Source of the DNA: Dromaius novaehollandiae | Taxonomy: Eukaryota; Chordata; Aves; Casuariiformes; Dromaiidae | Assembly: GCF_036370855.1 (NCBI RefSeq) | Contig: NC_088099.1 | Coordinates: 26,193,501 to 26,257,500, forward strand | Direction of reading: 5' to 3' | DNA: 64,000 nt | In this document: positions 23,301 through 35,700 of the stretch, in pieces | Layout of the letters: each line of letters begins with the position of its first letter | Position numbering within the stretch: position 1 is the first letter of the stretch | The notes under the pieces: model-generated | Database searches by the model: none | What the model saw: only the letters and a program-made list of their open reading frames with translations | Told to the model about the DNA's origin: nothing | Program-made: the position numbers and the translations under genes

Positions 23301-26000
23301 TTATATCAGTTAGATGACTAAGGACAACTCACGGGAATAAAACCTGGAAGATTCTACTCCAGCAATAGTGCATACCTTTTAAAACAGGATATAAAGGGAA
23401 AATTATGGATTGAAATAGGCGTGAATATTTGGTTTGAAAAAAATGCACACTATTGAAAAGGATCATTAAAGGAATAAAAGAAGAGTGAAAATCCTGAACT
23501 TTTATAAGGCCTGAAAGGGAAATTGGAAGTCAAAATACAATGACCAGCAGTGAAGCAATTAAAAATGCAAAGACAAAAAAGAGAAAAAGGTGTCCAAGCA
23601 GATGATGACTAAATATGGTAATACATATTTTGAAGTAGCCATGAATGGATCAAGGCTAAGTGTAAACTTTGTAGTGTAAACTCTAATGATGATTCAGAAG
23701 CCTTACATGAAACCAAGCTCTATACATCTCTCTCTGGAAGCTCTGCTGCCTGTATGGGCATCCTTGGCACCCTGATGAAGGTTGATAAGCTCTAAAGCTA
23801 AATCTGGGTGAAGACCTAATGCAAGTAGAGACTATAGGCAGCACAGAAAGCAGCATAGGATTGGGGCCTTCAGCTATAAATTACTTAAGACAGGTAAAGA
23901 TTGTGCCTTCTTTCCTTTGGGAAGTAGTTGTCACTGTGTGGGCACAACAAAATGGCAATTACTAGAAATGGTTTTAGGGATTGGCACTCAGGGAAAGTAC
24001 CTACGGCTTTAACTAGAGGGAGAATAAATGTTATGTTCCTATGCATGGTGTGGTGGGGGGCAAAGGTAGCAATCCTTTCTGTAGCTGTAATCACGAAGAT
24101 TGCATCTCTGTGGGTAAATAAGCAGGGCGGGCTATGGGCTGAAGCAGTGCCCTGGCCATTGAGCGGGCACAAAAGCACTGTCCAAGCCAGTGCCTGGGCA
24201 TGATCTGAGGGCTAGCATGGGCTGCAGGTTGTTCCCAGCAGATGGCACAAGTGAAGCCACCCAGTTTTGGGTGGGAAGAGAGCTTAGCTTAGGCAAGAGA
24301 GCAGGCGCAATGTATACAATTGCATTTGGTCTCAGGGTCACAGGATTAGTCGTGGCCTATTTTATTTACTAGCATGAATGCAGCCAAGGGGTTCTCTGGG
24401 AGTGAAAACCATCTTTAATTAGCAATAGCAACAAAACAGTAGTAAACTAGCACAGCATCTGACCTACAGCAGTGACTGACAACTGCTGCTCCAGAGGAAG
24501 GTGACAAAGGGGACTCAGCTTAGCCAAAAGTACCATGCCCTGCATGGGGGAGGGAAAGTCCTTGCTAGTAATGTCTGTGAGGACTGACGCATTTCCCAGG
24601 CTTATGACATCTCATGTACATCCTTAGTGTTCAGCTACGAGAAAAGTGATGACAGATCCATTCATGGGGATTCACTCCCTCCCAAGGGAGCAGCAGTCTC
24701 CACCGTTGTCCCTTGCAGCTCCCCCTCCAATCAACTTGCAAATAAGCATGTGGGGACCTGACTCCTCTGCATGGCCAAGCGAGATTAGAGACAGCGTTTC
24801 ATTTGTGCAGTCCTTTTGGCAAGCACCCAGTGAAGTGAATGATTACACAAAAAGTCAGTTATTCTTCTGTTAACATAAACTGTCTTTTTAAAAGGAATCA
24901 ACAAAGCAAATTTTCATGCAAAAAATCATTAAACAAATTTTAGTTTAAAAGAATTTATCAGCACTGAAGGACTCAAAGAAAGAGAGGAATTAGGGAATCC
25001 ATAGCCAGTCAAAAAAAGAAGAAAAAAGAAGGGAGGGGGAAAAAAACTCATTTCTTCTGAATGTTTTTCTTAAGCTAAGGAAGTCAAAACTATCATGAAG
25101 AAGAAAGGGAAAATGTGGCATCTGCATTAATTGGCATTAAGCACTTAAAACAAGAAGCTTCAATAACTGTGCAAATTTAAATTTTTGAACTTCTTCTTTC
25201 TATCCTTTCTCATTGTTATTCACAGGGCACTTACCATTATTTAGAAACAAAGATAAAAACCAGTATTTACAGTTGCTGGAAAATGCAGCTATAATTTGTT
25301 AATGAATGCATTCAATTTAGTGTAAACCACCATGTAAAACTTTCATAATACAATCCAAACCAGAGTTGGACAGCAAGGAATTTTTTTGTTCAGTCAGTAA
25401 AGAAAACGGAAAAGAAAATGTAATCAGCCAAGTTTTAAAGAAGAGAAACTTTTTTATGGTTTTGGAAAAAATAGAGAATCTTTTTCTTAAGGTCAAACTA
25501 ATCTACAATGTCTTTTTGCTTTCATTTTAAAACCTCTTCCTTTTATAGTGAGTTTAAACACTAAACAAGCTTATTTTGAAAATGTCAAAAATAAACATTT
25601 TAGCATTTTTATAATGAAACATTTCTTTCAGAAAATACAGAAAAATGCTTTTTAATATATTTTCTGTTTTACTCTTCTTCAGCTGAAGTTACCTGCAGAT
25701 TTGATTCATATTTGCAAAGTATCAGTCCCTAAGTTTATATTTCATGCTATTCTTCCACAACATTTCATATATTTTCAGTAAAAACACAAGCAATACCTCT
25801 CTTGTTTTGAGCTTGATTCTGCACCTGAAGGCTCAGACCATATCTCGAAAATTATTTTTTATTTGCTTGGTTTGGCTTGACTTTGCTTGTTTGAGTAAAA
25901 CCAGGCCAAGTTCAAGTAGATCCTGGAGTGACTTACATGCTTGGCTGGAAACTTCTCTGTCTCTCTCAGATGGGTTTCCTGCTGGGTTCTAAAATTTCTC
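20383..26000. other. Unique non-coding stretch
   Basis: No gene recognised. A 137-codon minus-strand frame at 21,378-21,791 overlaps an 83-codon frame in another register and resembles nothing I know. There is one MITE-like palindrome at 23,080-23,150. A G+C-richer patch lies at about 23,900-24,870 and an A/purine-rich tract at about 25,012-25,047. The part from 25,240 to 25,400 looks free of repeats and might be conserved, but this cannot be tested here. Confidence 0.55.
23080..23150. repeat. Palindromic MITE-like relic
   Basis: The arms 'tggtgtaactctactg' and 'ataagattacaccag' face each other across a few bases and are roughly inverted copies (GGTGTAA against TTACACC). This matches the shape of the GTGTAACTCCATTGACTTCAATGGAGTTACAC palindrome seen in many sauropsid short repeats. 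Confidence 0.5.
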
Positions 26001-26002
26001 AC

Positions 26003-26045
26003 AATGTGAGAACGACTCTACTGGTCAGACCAAAGGAGAAAGTGC
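26003..26045 (-). mobile_element. Possible second CR1 3'-end scrap
   Basis: 'gagaacgactctactggtca' followed by 'gaccaaagg' resembles CATAAGAACGGCCATACTGGGTCAGACCAAAGG, the reverse complement of a CR1 3' end. Only about 40 bases are alignable, and the better element begins about 290 bases further on. It could be a separate truncated copy or part of a duplicated end. Confidence 0.35.
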
Positions 26046-26329
26046 CTCTGATGGGCCCTCGTATGGAGGAAGAGCTCATTCAGAGCTTCTTTTAGTATCA
26101 GTGAAACTCAAATTTCAGGATTCAGAGCTGAGCTACACTCATCATGGGTGGTCTGGGGAGAAAAAGTTAGGCCTTATGGCTGCTAGTAGAGTGTGGAAAA
26201 TAGGGGAAAAGACTGCTGCTGGAAGTGGACATCTCCCTTCTCTCTTCCCAGCACTAACAATTGCTCCAGATACCTCAGCAGAAGCAAACATGAATTTCCA
26301 AGCCATGGCAGAGAGAAAGCAGGCGTAGA

Positions 26330-28145
26330 GACATAAGGATGACCATATGAAGTCAGACCAAAGGACCATTCAGTTCAGTATCCTGCCTCTAGTAGTGACA
26401 AACAGAGGCTAGGGAAGCTTACAAATGAAGGCAATGGTACAGTAATGCTCCACTGGCTTCTGGTACTCTACAAGCTTTCCTGAGCCAGAAATGATAACTT
26501 TGTGTTTTATAGCCTATAATGGATTTTTTTTTCTGTGGATATGTCTACTCCATTTTGGACCCATGTAAACTTCTGGCATCCTTAGTATCCAGTGCTAATG
26601 GCATTGACAGTTTAATTACCCTTTTTGTGGAACAAGTCCTGCTTTTCTTTGTGTCAGACCTGCTATTTTGTGCCCCTGTTCATGCTACCTTCCCTGGGCC
26701 ACTCATGATACATAGACTTCTATGCCCTTCTTCCTCAGTCATCTCTTGTCCCATTTAAGTTCCCAGGTCTGTTTATAGAATCCTCGTCTAGATGCTATTT
26801 CGTACCTTTGAACATCCTGTCACCCTTCTTCAGTTCTACTTTATCCTTTTGAGATGCAAGGGAGAGGACCGCATGTAGTCTTCAAGATGTGTGCATACCA
26901 CAGATGTATACAGTGGTATATTGGTGGTTTCCATTTTGTTCTCTATTCCTCTCTCAAGCATTCCTATCAAACAAACTGTTTTTTCAACTGCTGATAAGTA
27001 TTCAGTTGACGCTTTGATAGAACTACTTGTTATAATTTCAAGTCCACTTACTTGAACAAGATAGCTAGTTCAGAGTCAACCACAGTGTATGAGAATTAGG
27101 ACCATTTTGCCTCATGTGCATCAGTTTACATCTTACAACACTGAATTGTATCTGCCATTTAATCATCCAGTCAGTGCCATAAGTTCCTTCCACAACTGTT
27201 ACACTGGCTTTTATTTTTACTACTCTGAATAGTTAGTACCATTAGAAAACTGTGTCACCTCATTTTCTTCAGTCCTTTTACTAGATCATTTACACATGTT
27301 CAAAAACACAAGGCTCAGCATAGATCTCTGTGCGTTTACATCTGGAAATTTCCAATTCGGAAGGCTAATCAGTCCCCCTTTTATGGTTTCTTTTCTAAAT
27401 CTTAGCCTGTTATCTAAACATGCTAGGACCTTCCTTGTTATGTCATGGCAACTTAGTTTCCTTAAGAATCTTTGATAAGAACCTCTTTCTGGAAAATCTA
27501 GTAGAATATAGCAAGAGGATTTTCCTGTTCAGTGTTCATTGATCCTGCTCATTGATTCCTTCAAAAAATTCTAACATTTTAGGAACAATTTCTTGTATAA
27601 ACACAGTATTTGTCTCTTACCAAGTCAGTCATACTTATATGTGTTCATTGGTTCTATTCTTTATTATAACTACTACCAATTTGCTATATGCAGGTATCAG
27701 ATTCACTGAGGTTTACACTATCTTCAACTCCCCCATTAAGGCTTTTTTTTAAAATGAGTGTCACTTCCTTTTCATAGGTAAGGGGGAAATGTTAAGTGAA
27801 AGATTATGTGGCACAATTATTAATTCACTTATTTCATAGTTAACTTCCTACATAACTGTTAAGTGAGCAACATGTGATCTGGGTGATTTACTACTATTTC
27901 TAGTAACAAATCTATTTGTAACTATTTTTATCAGTTTCTTCAAAGACCTCTTTTATCAACACTTGGGCTTCTAACAGACCTTCTGAGATGTCCCCTGTAA
28001 TAAAAATTCTGGACCAAGAATCCATCTAACCTTCCACAGTGAAGATGGCTGTAAATAATTGATTTAGTCTTTCTGCTTTCATAGCGGGATCATCTATTCA
28101 TCTTTGTGCACTGTCTCATATGTTTAAAAAAGCATTTTTGAAATC
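26330..28145 (-). mobile_element. CR1 LINE, old 1.8-kb copy with decayed reverse transcriptase
   Basis: CR1 is a non-LTR retrotransposon whose ORF2 protein nicks DNA and reverse transcribes its own RNA at the target. On the plus strand this copy reads from its 3' untranslated end ('gtcagaccaaaggaccat' at about 26,356, 'ccagtatcctg'-like block) into ORF2. Recognisable ORF2 blocks in order are the region before the C-terminus near 26,880-26,910 ('ttcaagatgtgtgcatacca'), the block upstream of the FADD catalytic motif near 27,255-27,300 ('tgtcacctcattttcttcag', 'actagatcatttaca'), and the palm block near 27,430-27,510 ('aggaccttccttgttatgtc'), where the sense strand reads close to DFQKAFDKVPHQRLL but is interrupted by stops. 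It is 5'-truncated and cannot code. The far end near 28,140 is approximate. Several short open frames inside are remnants or chance. Confidence 0.8.
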
Positions 28146-28627
28146 TTATGCATAAAATGTAAGGATGGTACACCCCATTAACCAAACCAGCTACAGTACT
28201 GTCCCAACTGTATTACTGTCTTAAATTAACACAGGAAAAAAGGGAATGTAATGAAACATTACTCAGAAAATAATTATTTATTTCTTAATTTCTTAATTTC
28301 TAAAAGCAGTATGTACAACCTGATGATTGTGATGATGGTCATCTTAACATCGCAGCATTAAAATACAGATTAGATTATCATTAAAGACAGAATTTCATTG
28401 CTAATACTGAATCAGGAAGTGGATATGGATTTCAAGGCACTGAAATCTTACCTCTTTCTCAAAGTGACAAAAACCTAGAGAAATATTCTGTGCACATAAA
28501 ACATCCATTACCTTATAAACCATTTCGTTAAATAAAATACAAACTGCTCTGTGACAATCATATTACAGGCAAAAAATCAAGTCACTTCTTCCATTTTTCA
28601 CCACTTTCTTGTTGACATTGTGTATGT

Positions 28628-28659
28628 GTATATATACAAATACGTATATATACAAATAC
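28628..28659 (+). repeat. Exact 16-bp tandem pair in AT/GT-rich simple sequence
   Basis: The unit 'gtatatatacaaatac' occurs twice head to tail without mismatch, preceded by a GTGTATGTG run. Probably slippage in simple sequence. Confidence 0.9.
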
Positions 28660-30639
28660 ATAGTAGCGATGATTTGACTCGAACGTAATGGAATAATATG
28701 GACATGCTATACTTCTGCTTTTTAGTTATTCTTACAAAGAATCTACCAAATGTTCCATAGTTAGACTGAGAAAGCAACCTGGTTGTGTGTGGGTGTGTTA
28801 CATAAATATTGTATGTAATATTAAAATTAAAATAATCTATGTATGTGCACATATAAGCATTTTTTATATATTGTTTCATAGCACCTCTGAGTAAAACCCT
28901 GTTTCTGTAAAGTCAGTCATAACATTCCTTTTAATGTGACACTGAGAATTCACGCCTTGAGTGAAAGCTCTTAGGAGTGATTTCTTGTTCTGTGTTTGGG
29001 CACTGCATAACCCACAAAGTCCCTGGGTCTCGTCACAAGTTCACATGATAATGGAGCTAAATATTAGTAATCCTTTACATTAGGGTCCGTTATCATTTAC
29101 ACACAGCCACCACAAAGATTGTGGGGAGAGACCAACATGCAGCAAAATATCCAGGGAGGATGTGTGGAGGGCATACGCAGTGCACTCTCCTCATTACCAC
29201 TTCCCCCTCTTCCTCCTTGGGGAAGATTACTGACATGACTCTCTTTGCTAGTCAGGGGAAGCTCTTCTTTTTATTTTCTTCACTTTCTCCAAAGCATCTG
29301 TGAACTGGGAACCACAACCTGGTCCCATTTGTTTTATTTATAAAATATGACAAGTCAGTATATAACATCCTCTGTCCCAAGCAAGTTCAGTTTACGATTT
29401 AAAATAGGGTAAAAATATAGATTAGATACTGCTTTGAAGTTGCCTTATTTAAGTTAAACATCAGCAAAATCACAATCCTTTGTTTGAAGAGAGGGTTGAT
29501 AAGTAAAGCAACAACGAATAACAAAGAGCAGATTCAACTATGCTATGTCTAAGCACATTCGCTTAAGCAAGAGTGCTTCCCAACAGCCAGATCCAAAGGC
29601 ATTTCCCCTCTTCACTGAGGTTTTCACAGAAAAGAAACTTGGCTGTGCAAGCTGGAATGACAGACTTCCTAATCTAGACATTTTGGAGACCAAATCCAAG
29701 GTGATGAGAGCCCACTTGCCATATAGAGACCAGACAGTGATAGGTATTGGCATTATATCTGACAGTCATAGCTTCTATGTAGTTTAGCCATAGAAAAGAC
29801 TAATATTTCCTTTAATCAAAAGCATGATTAACGTATGTTGGTATAGGAAAAAGATAACTGTCAATAAGTCGCACACTGCTGTGCAAGTTACATTCAATTC
29901 ACACAAAAATGCATAGATTCTTTGTAAGATGGTAACAGCTTCAGGATGGAGGTAGGTGGTTTTCATTGTAGGTCAAAGTCAGTCCCAAATTCTGCTGTCT
30001 GTTTTAAGGTCTGAGTTTTGATTGAAAGGCAAGAGTGAGTGAAAATATTTTTAACATAAAACTTTACCACAGGAAACGCTGATTTTTGGTGATTTTCCTG
30101 CTTAAAGAAAACCTTAGAAGAATGTTTTGAAACTACTAAAACATCATTTGGCATTTTTTTCCACACATTTTTTTCATTTCAAAATTGAAGTTCATCTATA
30201 ATTAAAATACAGTAAAAACCCTCAAAACCTAAAAGGTCATCATTGAAAGAAGACATAGTGAACATATTGCAATATTTCAGCTAGTGCACTCTGATTACTC
30301 ATGGAATTATTATTTCTCTTTGCAAAGATGTGTTTTGATTTTTCATTCTGATTTTAGACAGGAAAACTCTTTGAAATACTGGAAATTCTTACAGAACAAG
30401 AAAACTGATTCTTCTCCCAACTCTAGCTAAAACCTTAGTTTGGGATTTCCATTCCCCTGTGTTGTCTTTGTCCCAGATCAACCCACAATGTAGAGGAGGT
30501 GACATTTTTGCATTTGTAGTGCTTTGAGGGTTAGAGAACACAGAAACCCTTGTAAAAACAGAAACCTGAAGCTAAATCTTGAAGTGATACACATAGAAGG
30601 GAAGGACTGACAGCAGTCTGCTATCTAACTTTAAGAACC

Positions 30640-30710
30640 TGTCCCTGTTGAAGTAAATGGAAATTTTGCTAGAAGCTTCAGTGAGACCTAGATTTGGCCC
30701 AAAATTTCCA
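30640..30710. repeat. Palindromic MITE-like relic
   Basis: 'ctgttgaagtaaatgga' and 'agcttcagtgaga' are diverged inverted arms, followed by 'ctagatttggccca', which resembles the GGATTTGGCCC terminus common to sauropsid short palindromic repeats. Confidence 0.5.
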
Positions 30711-32649
30711 CAGGAAAGTAGCACTGATATGGGCATTTGCACGGACTATATTTTTTTATCAAAGTATTCTAGCTCACCTTTGTTCTACTGCTGTTGCCCC
30801 TGCTGTTACCATTTCACCCCCTTGTTCATGCTACTACATCGTTTTTTTCTGAAACTGAGATTTGAGATCAGAATTTTACTGACAACTTTCAAGGTTCTTC
30901 AAGCCTCAACCCCTCTGTTCTTGGATAACTTGATCCACATTTATGTTCCTTTTCAAAACCTATTTTCTATTTCTCATTTATCTCTGCTCCTCCATCGCTT
31001 TTCAAGTTGAGTGTGTCAAAGTATGGTGCATTTGCACACCTGGCCCCAGTGTAGTGGAACTCAATTCCTCCTGATAGCTACAGATTTGAGAGATAAATTC
31101 CCTCTCTCACACAAATTGTGGTCAGGCCATGGGATACAGCTTTCGTTCTTCTCCAGAACTCCTCCCCCTTTAATTTTTTAAAGTTAAGGACAGAAAAATT
31201 GGAGTCATCTGAGATTCATGCAGGTTAGTGCTTTTGAGGGATCTGTGATAAGGCAGTGGCTGAGAGGGATCAGTGATTCAAGCCAATATTTCTGCTTAGT
31301 GTAATTTAAGGGAGAATTTTTAATACTTACTAGGAACAATCCCCAATTTATTGTACTCTTTATCATAAAGTTTATGAGTGCTGTGTGCCACATTGGACAT
31401 ACAAAGTTCTTGTCTTGTTTTCATGAAAAGTATTGGTATACTGCCATGCTGCTGTTGTTACAGTCTAACTCTGCAGTATTTTCTCAACTGAGAGCCTTCT
31501 TCCCACATATATAACCCTGAAGACATCTCAAGTATGTTTAAGAATTAATTTCTCCTTGAACACACTGTTTTTTAAAAGATCATGCTTTGTTTTTGAGAGA
31601 AATATGAGTTACCTGAGAGAATGGTATTCCCTACATTGTATTAATTTAGCTTGGAAAATATCACTGTTTTACTTATATAATTTCATATTTCTAAAAGTCC
31701 TGCACTGCACATAGGTTTCTCAAATTATGAAAAAATGTCCTCTCATATCTTTCTTATATCCCCTCACTTTTTTATTACTATTCTAGGTTGTTTTCAACCT
31801 CATTATTACTTTTACGACCACAACACTTATTCACAGTAGTCAAGCATAAGAAGCACAATGTGAGGCCTTTACAAACATGTTTCTTATCGTAGTTAATTGT
31901 TTGCATTACAGCTGATTCTTGAATCAGGAATCCAGTATGGTTAACACTGCATAAGGATTTAATAAGATGCCTTCTCTGAGATTTTTTTGTAACTAGTCTT
32001 CATTATTCATTTTTTAAGCAAAGACTTAAAAATTAATGAGAACCATCTTCTATGTGTATCTTGAATATGCTATTACTGCCCTTACCAAAGCATGCATTTT
32101 CTTTATTTTTGATCAAACTCCATAGAGAGAAGATTCTAATCTAGGTCAGGAATGAAGCTTACTTCTGGGGCAAAAATTTCTCTGGGCAGGAAATGGAGAC
32201 CCTGGCGTGGCTAAAGAACTTGAGTGAGGTGGCTCAGGGTTTTGTGAAAACAAAAAATGCATGTATTTGTGCTCTGACCTTAATTTCTCTTAGAAATAAC
32301 AGAGTGTTTCTCTTTCTGTTAGTGAACACTTCTCACCTGATGCCAGCTTGTCATCATATAAATCAACTTGAGAAGTTATGCAGCACACAGAGAAAACAAG
32401 CTTTTGCTTTAGATTTCTGATAACTCTGAAATTAATATAGAGCAACTGATAGAAACAGTAATCTCTATTTTGCAAAAACAGAATACAAAACCCTGTTTCA
32501 GCAGTTTCTGGAACCAAAGTAAAACAGTGCTTTCAAGGGTATATTTGGAAAATCAGCACTCTTTCATTCTATTTACAGTTCTTCTTTCCAGCTGTGCAGT
32601 ACCCTGACTTGTGTATACCATTTCAGGGCAGTCAAACATCCATATGATA

Positions 32650-32725
32650 CAACGAAGCCCAAACTTGCACTGAACTTTATCAATTTGTACAGTCCCACAG
32701 ATTCAAGTCATTTGGGCCTTTCAAG
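32650..32725. repeat. Possible MITE-like relic
   Basis: 'gtacagtcccacagattcaa' followed by 'gtcatttgggcc' resembles the AGTCCCATTGACTTCAATGGGACTA arm and GGGCC end of a sauropsid short palindrome. Strongly diverged. Confidence 0.3.
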
Positions 32726-35700
32726 AAACGGTTCAGTTAAGCCCTCCCTTGGCAAGAACAAAGACTCCATAAATGTTTATCTCTTCATACCACACTTCCC
32801 TCCTAAATTGACTGCCATGTCATCAAAAATGAATAGGAATCCAAATGGGTAGAACTCAGAATAGTGAATATATCTAAAACATGTGCGTTTTTTATTAAGA
32901 GAATGAGTCTTCATCAACCACTCTCAGTAGGCCTTTGCTTTATAGGCACAATTAAGCCCTGCTACCAAAATATGTTTTCTACATACTTTACAGACCTCCT
33001 CAGTGATGCAGGTTTGTTAACCAGCAAATATATGAGTTGTAAACATTCCTCATGAGTACAATGTCCCCCAGCTTAAAGAACAGCTCCAGGAATTCTTTTT
33101 CCCCCACTCTTTTCCAGATCTTACAATGTGTAACAGATGGCCACCGTTATTTCTCTTTTTGGTTTCTATTCCTTTTATCTTTACCCAAAGTATTTCACCA
33201 CGACTTACTTGCATTGTCAAATTGCACCATGGTGGAATCATATATGCTTCTAGAATGTAGGATCATCTCTTCAGTTCTTTGTCCTTCCTACCACTTCCAT
33301 ATAAATTCCCACTTTTGTTGGCATTCTACCTGTGCGAATTATCCCCCAAATATCATACAGTCTCATTCTCCTTAAATCATAGTATCTGTAGTTTAGTAGC
33401 ATTTTCAATTCTACTGCTGTTTTTTCTTATTTCTCATTTATAGTATAACATCTTAATACAAAAATGGCTATAAGACACAATGTCCTCTATGTCCTCTCTT
33501 TATGGGATCATGATTCTTTCCTAGGGAACTCATACCATCCTCCTTTTTCATACGGGTTCTTCAAACAGTAAAAACTGCCTTTCAGTTAACAACATATGTT
33601 CTGATTTTTTTTAATTAATGGTATTATGGAAAAAATGTAGTGAAATCTGGTCTCTATTCCTAACTCCTACAACAAAAGCATTAGTTGAGACTCGATTGTT
33701 TAAATAGTTGGTCTCCATTTACTCTACACTGCTATTCACTGATGGGCAATTTATTGTCGGACTCATTTGTTCAGTCTGACTATGATTAATTTCACAAATG
33801 TCACCATTATTCAAACAGATCTTCCAGTGTAGCCATGCATTTTTTGATGTCTTATCATAACTGTTAAATAACTTAATGTATTTCAGCATAAATATTTCCT
33901 ATCAGTTGCAATTACAGTACAAATCCATTGATTCTGAGCAATAAAGCAAAAAACATTTATTCAGATCTTACATTCTTCTGAAGATAAACATGTTTATCAA
34001 TGTTGTTCTCACGGTTTGTGTTTGTGGGATGAGGTTAAAGAAATGAAAAATTCACTCTGGAAAATAATTTCTTCAGAATGTTTTTCCCTACTTCTGGTCC
34101 CAAGAGCTATTTCAATGTGCTTGAAAAGATTTCTATACTGGCAACAGGAGTGTGAGTTTTAATTTCAACAAAACAGGAATTATAGAAGAAGCTGGCTATG
34201 AAAGCAACAAGAAGTCTTTGAGGTTCAAGAGGCCTTTATTATCTTCCTGAGGGGCCTGTTTAGCTCTGGCACAAAAAGTAATTTATACATATCAAGTCTG
34301 CTCTATTTCCATAGGAATAATTATTTCTTCCTGTTACAGTTTTCCTTCTTTCTCTGCTTTCTCCCTGGTGCAGTTTAACCTCTTTGTAATATATAGTTAC
34401 AAAACATTGCTTGCAACGTTAATTTCAAAGAGGTTTCTCAACCCTCTTTGAAGGTGGCTTTAGTTCAGTATATGCAGCATTTCTCCTGTGTTAAGATTTT
34501 TTCCAAATTCAGTTAGCTATATTTTATTCAAGATCAGCAGAATTGCTGACAGTACAAGAAGCAGAAAAGATAGACTCACAAATGTAAGAAAGAATGGATC
34601 ATAGGTAAGAATCTGAGTCGTGGCTTAGTGTAAGTTATACAACACTTTTACTAGAAGTTATTTCTCTGTCTCATATTCATGGGGACATCCTACCTGCTCT
34701 ACCTTTACTTAAACAGTTCAAATGTCAAGCTACTTAGCACAATAAAGAGCAAAGGTGGCAGGTAAAAAAAGGCCTCCAGAAACAGTGTTATATCAAAGAA
34801 TTGATGTGAAATTTAGATTTAAGAACTAAGCTTTTCTCGGACATGTCTGGAGTCATTTGCGTATGTGATTAATCTCTCTGTTGTGATTTTGTAATAGAAG
34901 TTGGGCAGCTGAGACCAGAATGTAGTGAGTGGCAGTTCCTAGGCTGAATGACCTCCTAACCAAGTTCATACAGGCCCATGCAACTCGTAACATAGGGAAC
35001 GAGAATATTATTCTCCCTAACTTGTCAGATCTCTTTGCTCAGCCTGGGTTCAGAAAAAGAAGCTGGACACTCTCTCTTCCTTACATTTTCTTCAGTAACA
35101 ATTTTTTTTAATTTAAAATTTGCTCATTACTTCGCTAATGATTGAAGCAGGATACAATCTACTTTCCTTTTTCTCAAAAAAGCTGTTTTGGATCTGCGGC
35201 ACAGACAAAAAACCATAAAAATGTGGTTTTGTCAGTTTTACGCAAGTAGACAGGGTGTAGAGACATGTGGGGTTAAAGGTTGAAACACTTTCAATTCATC
35301 ATCCAGCTCTAGTTCTCAAGTGTTTGTTCAATTTTGCAAGTACAAGATAGCAATTATAGGGGGAAATTGAGAAATTAGAACTCTCAACAAGCCCAAGTGT
35401 ATGCACAATGGCATAATTTTGCAAAAATCCAGATTTGAGGTGAGTAAGGGAACATGGAAGGACTAAAATATGGTTTGAAATTGTGCCTGCAAGGATAGAA
35501 TATGTTAAATGTTTTGCTGAACAGAACCACTATAACTATATATAGGAGATAGGTGGTCCTAAACAACGCCCTTAAAATAGATGAGCATTTCTCTATATCT
35601 TTATGGGCAGCCAGTTTTCTTTCTTTGAATATGTACTACATCTGACCATTTCCAAGAATTACTATTATCCACCTTGTTAAAGAGGGCAGAGTACTGAGCT

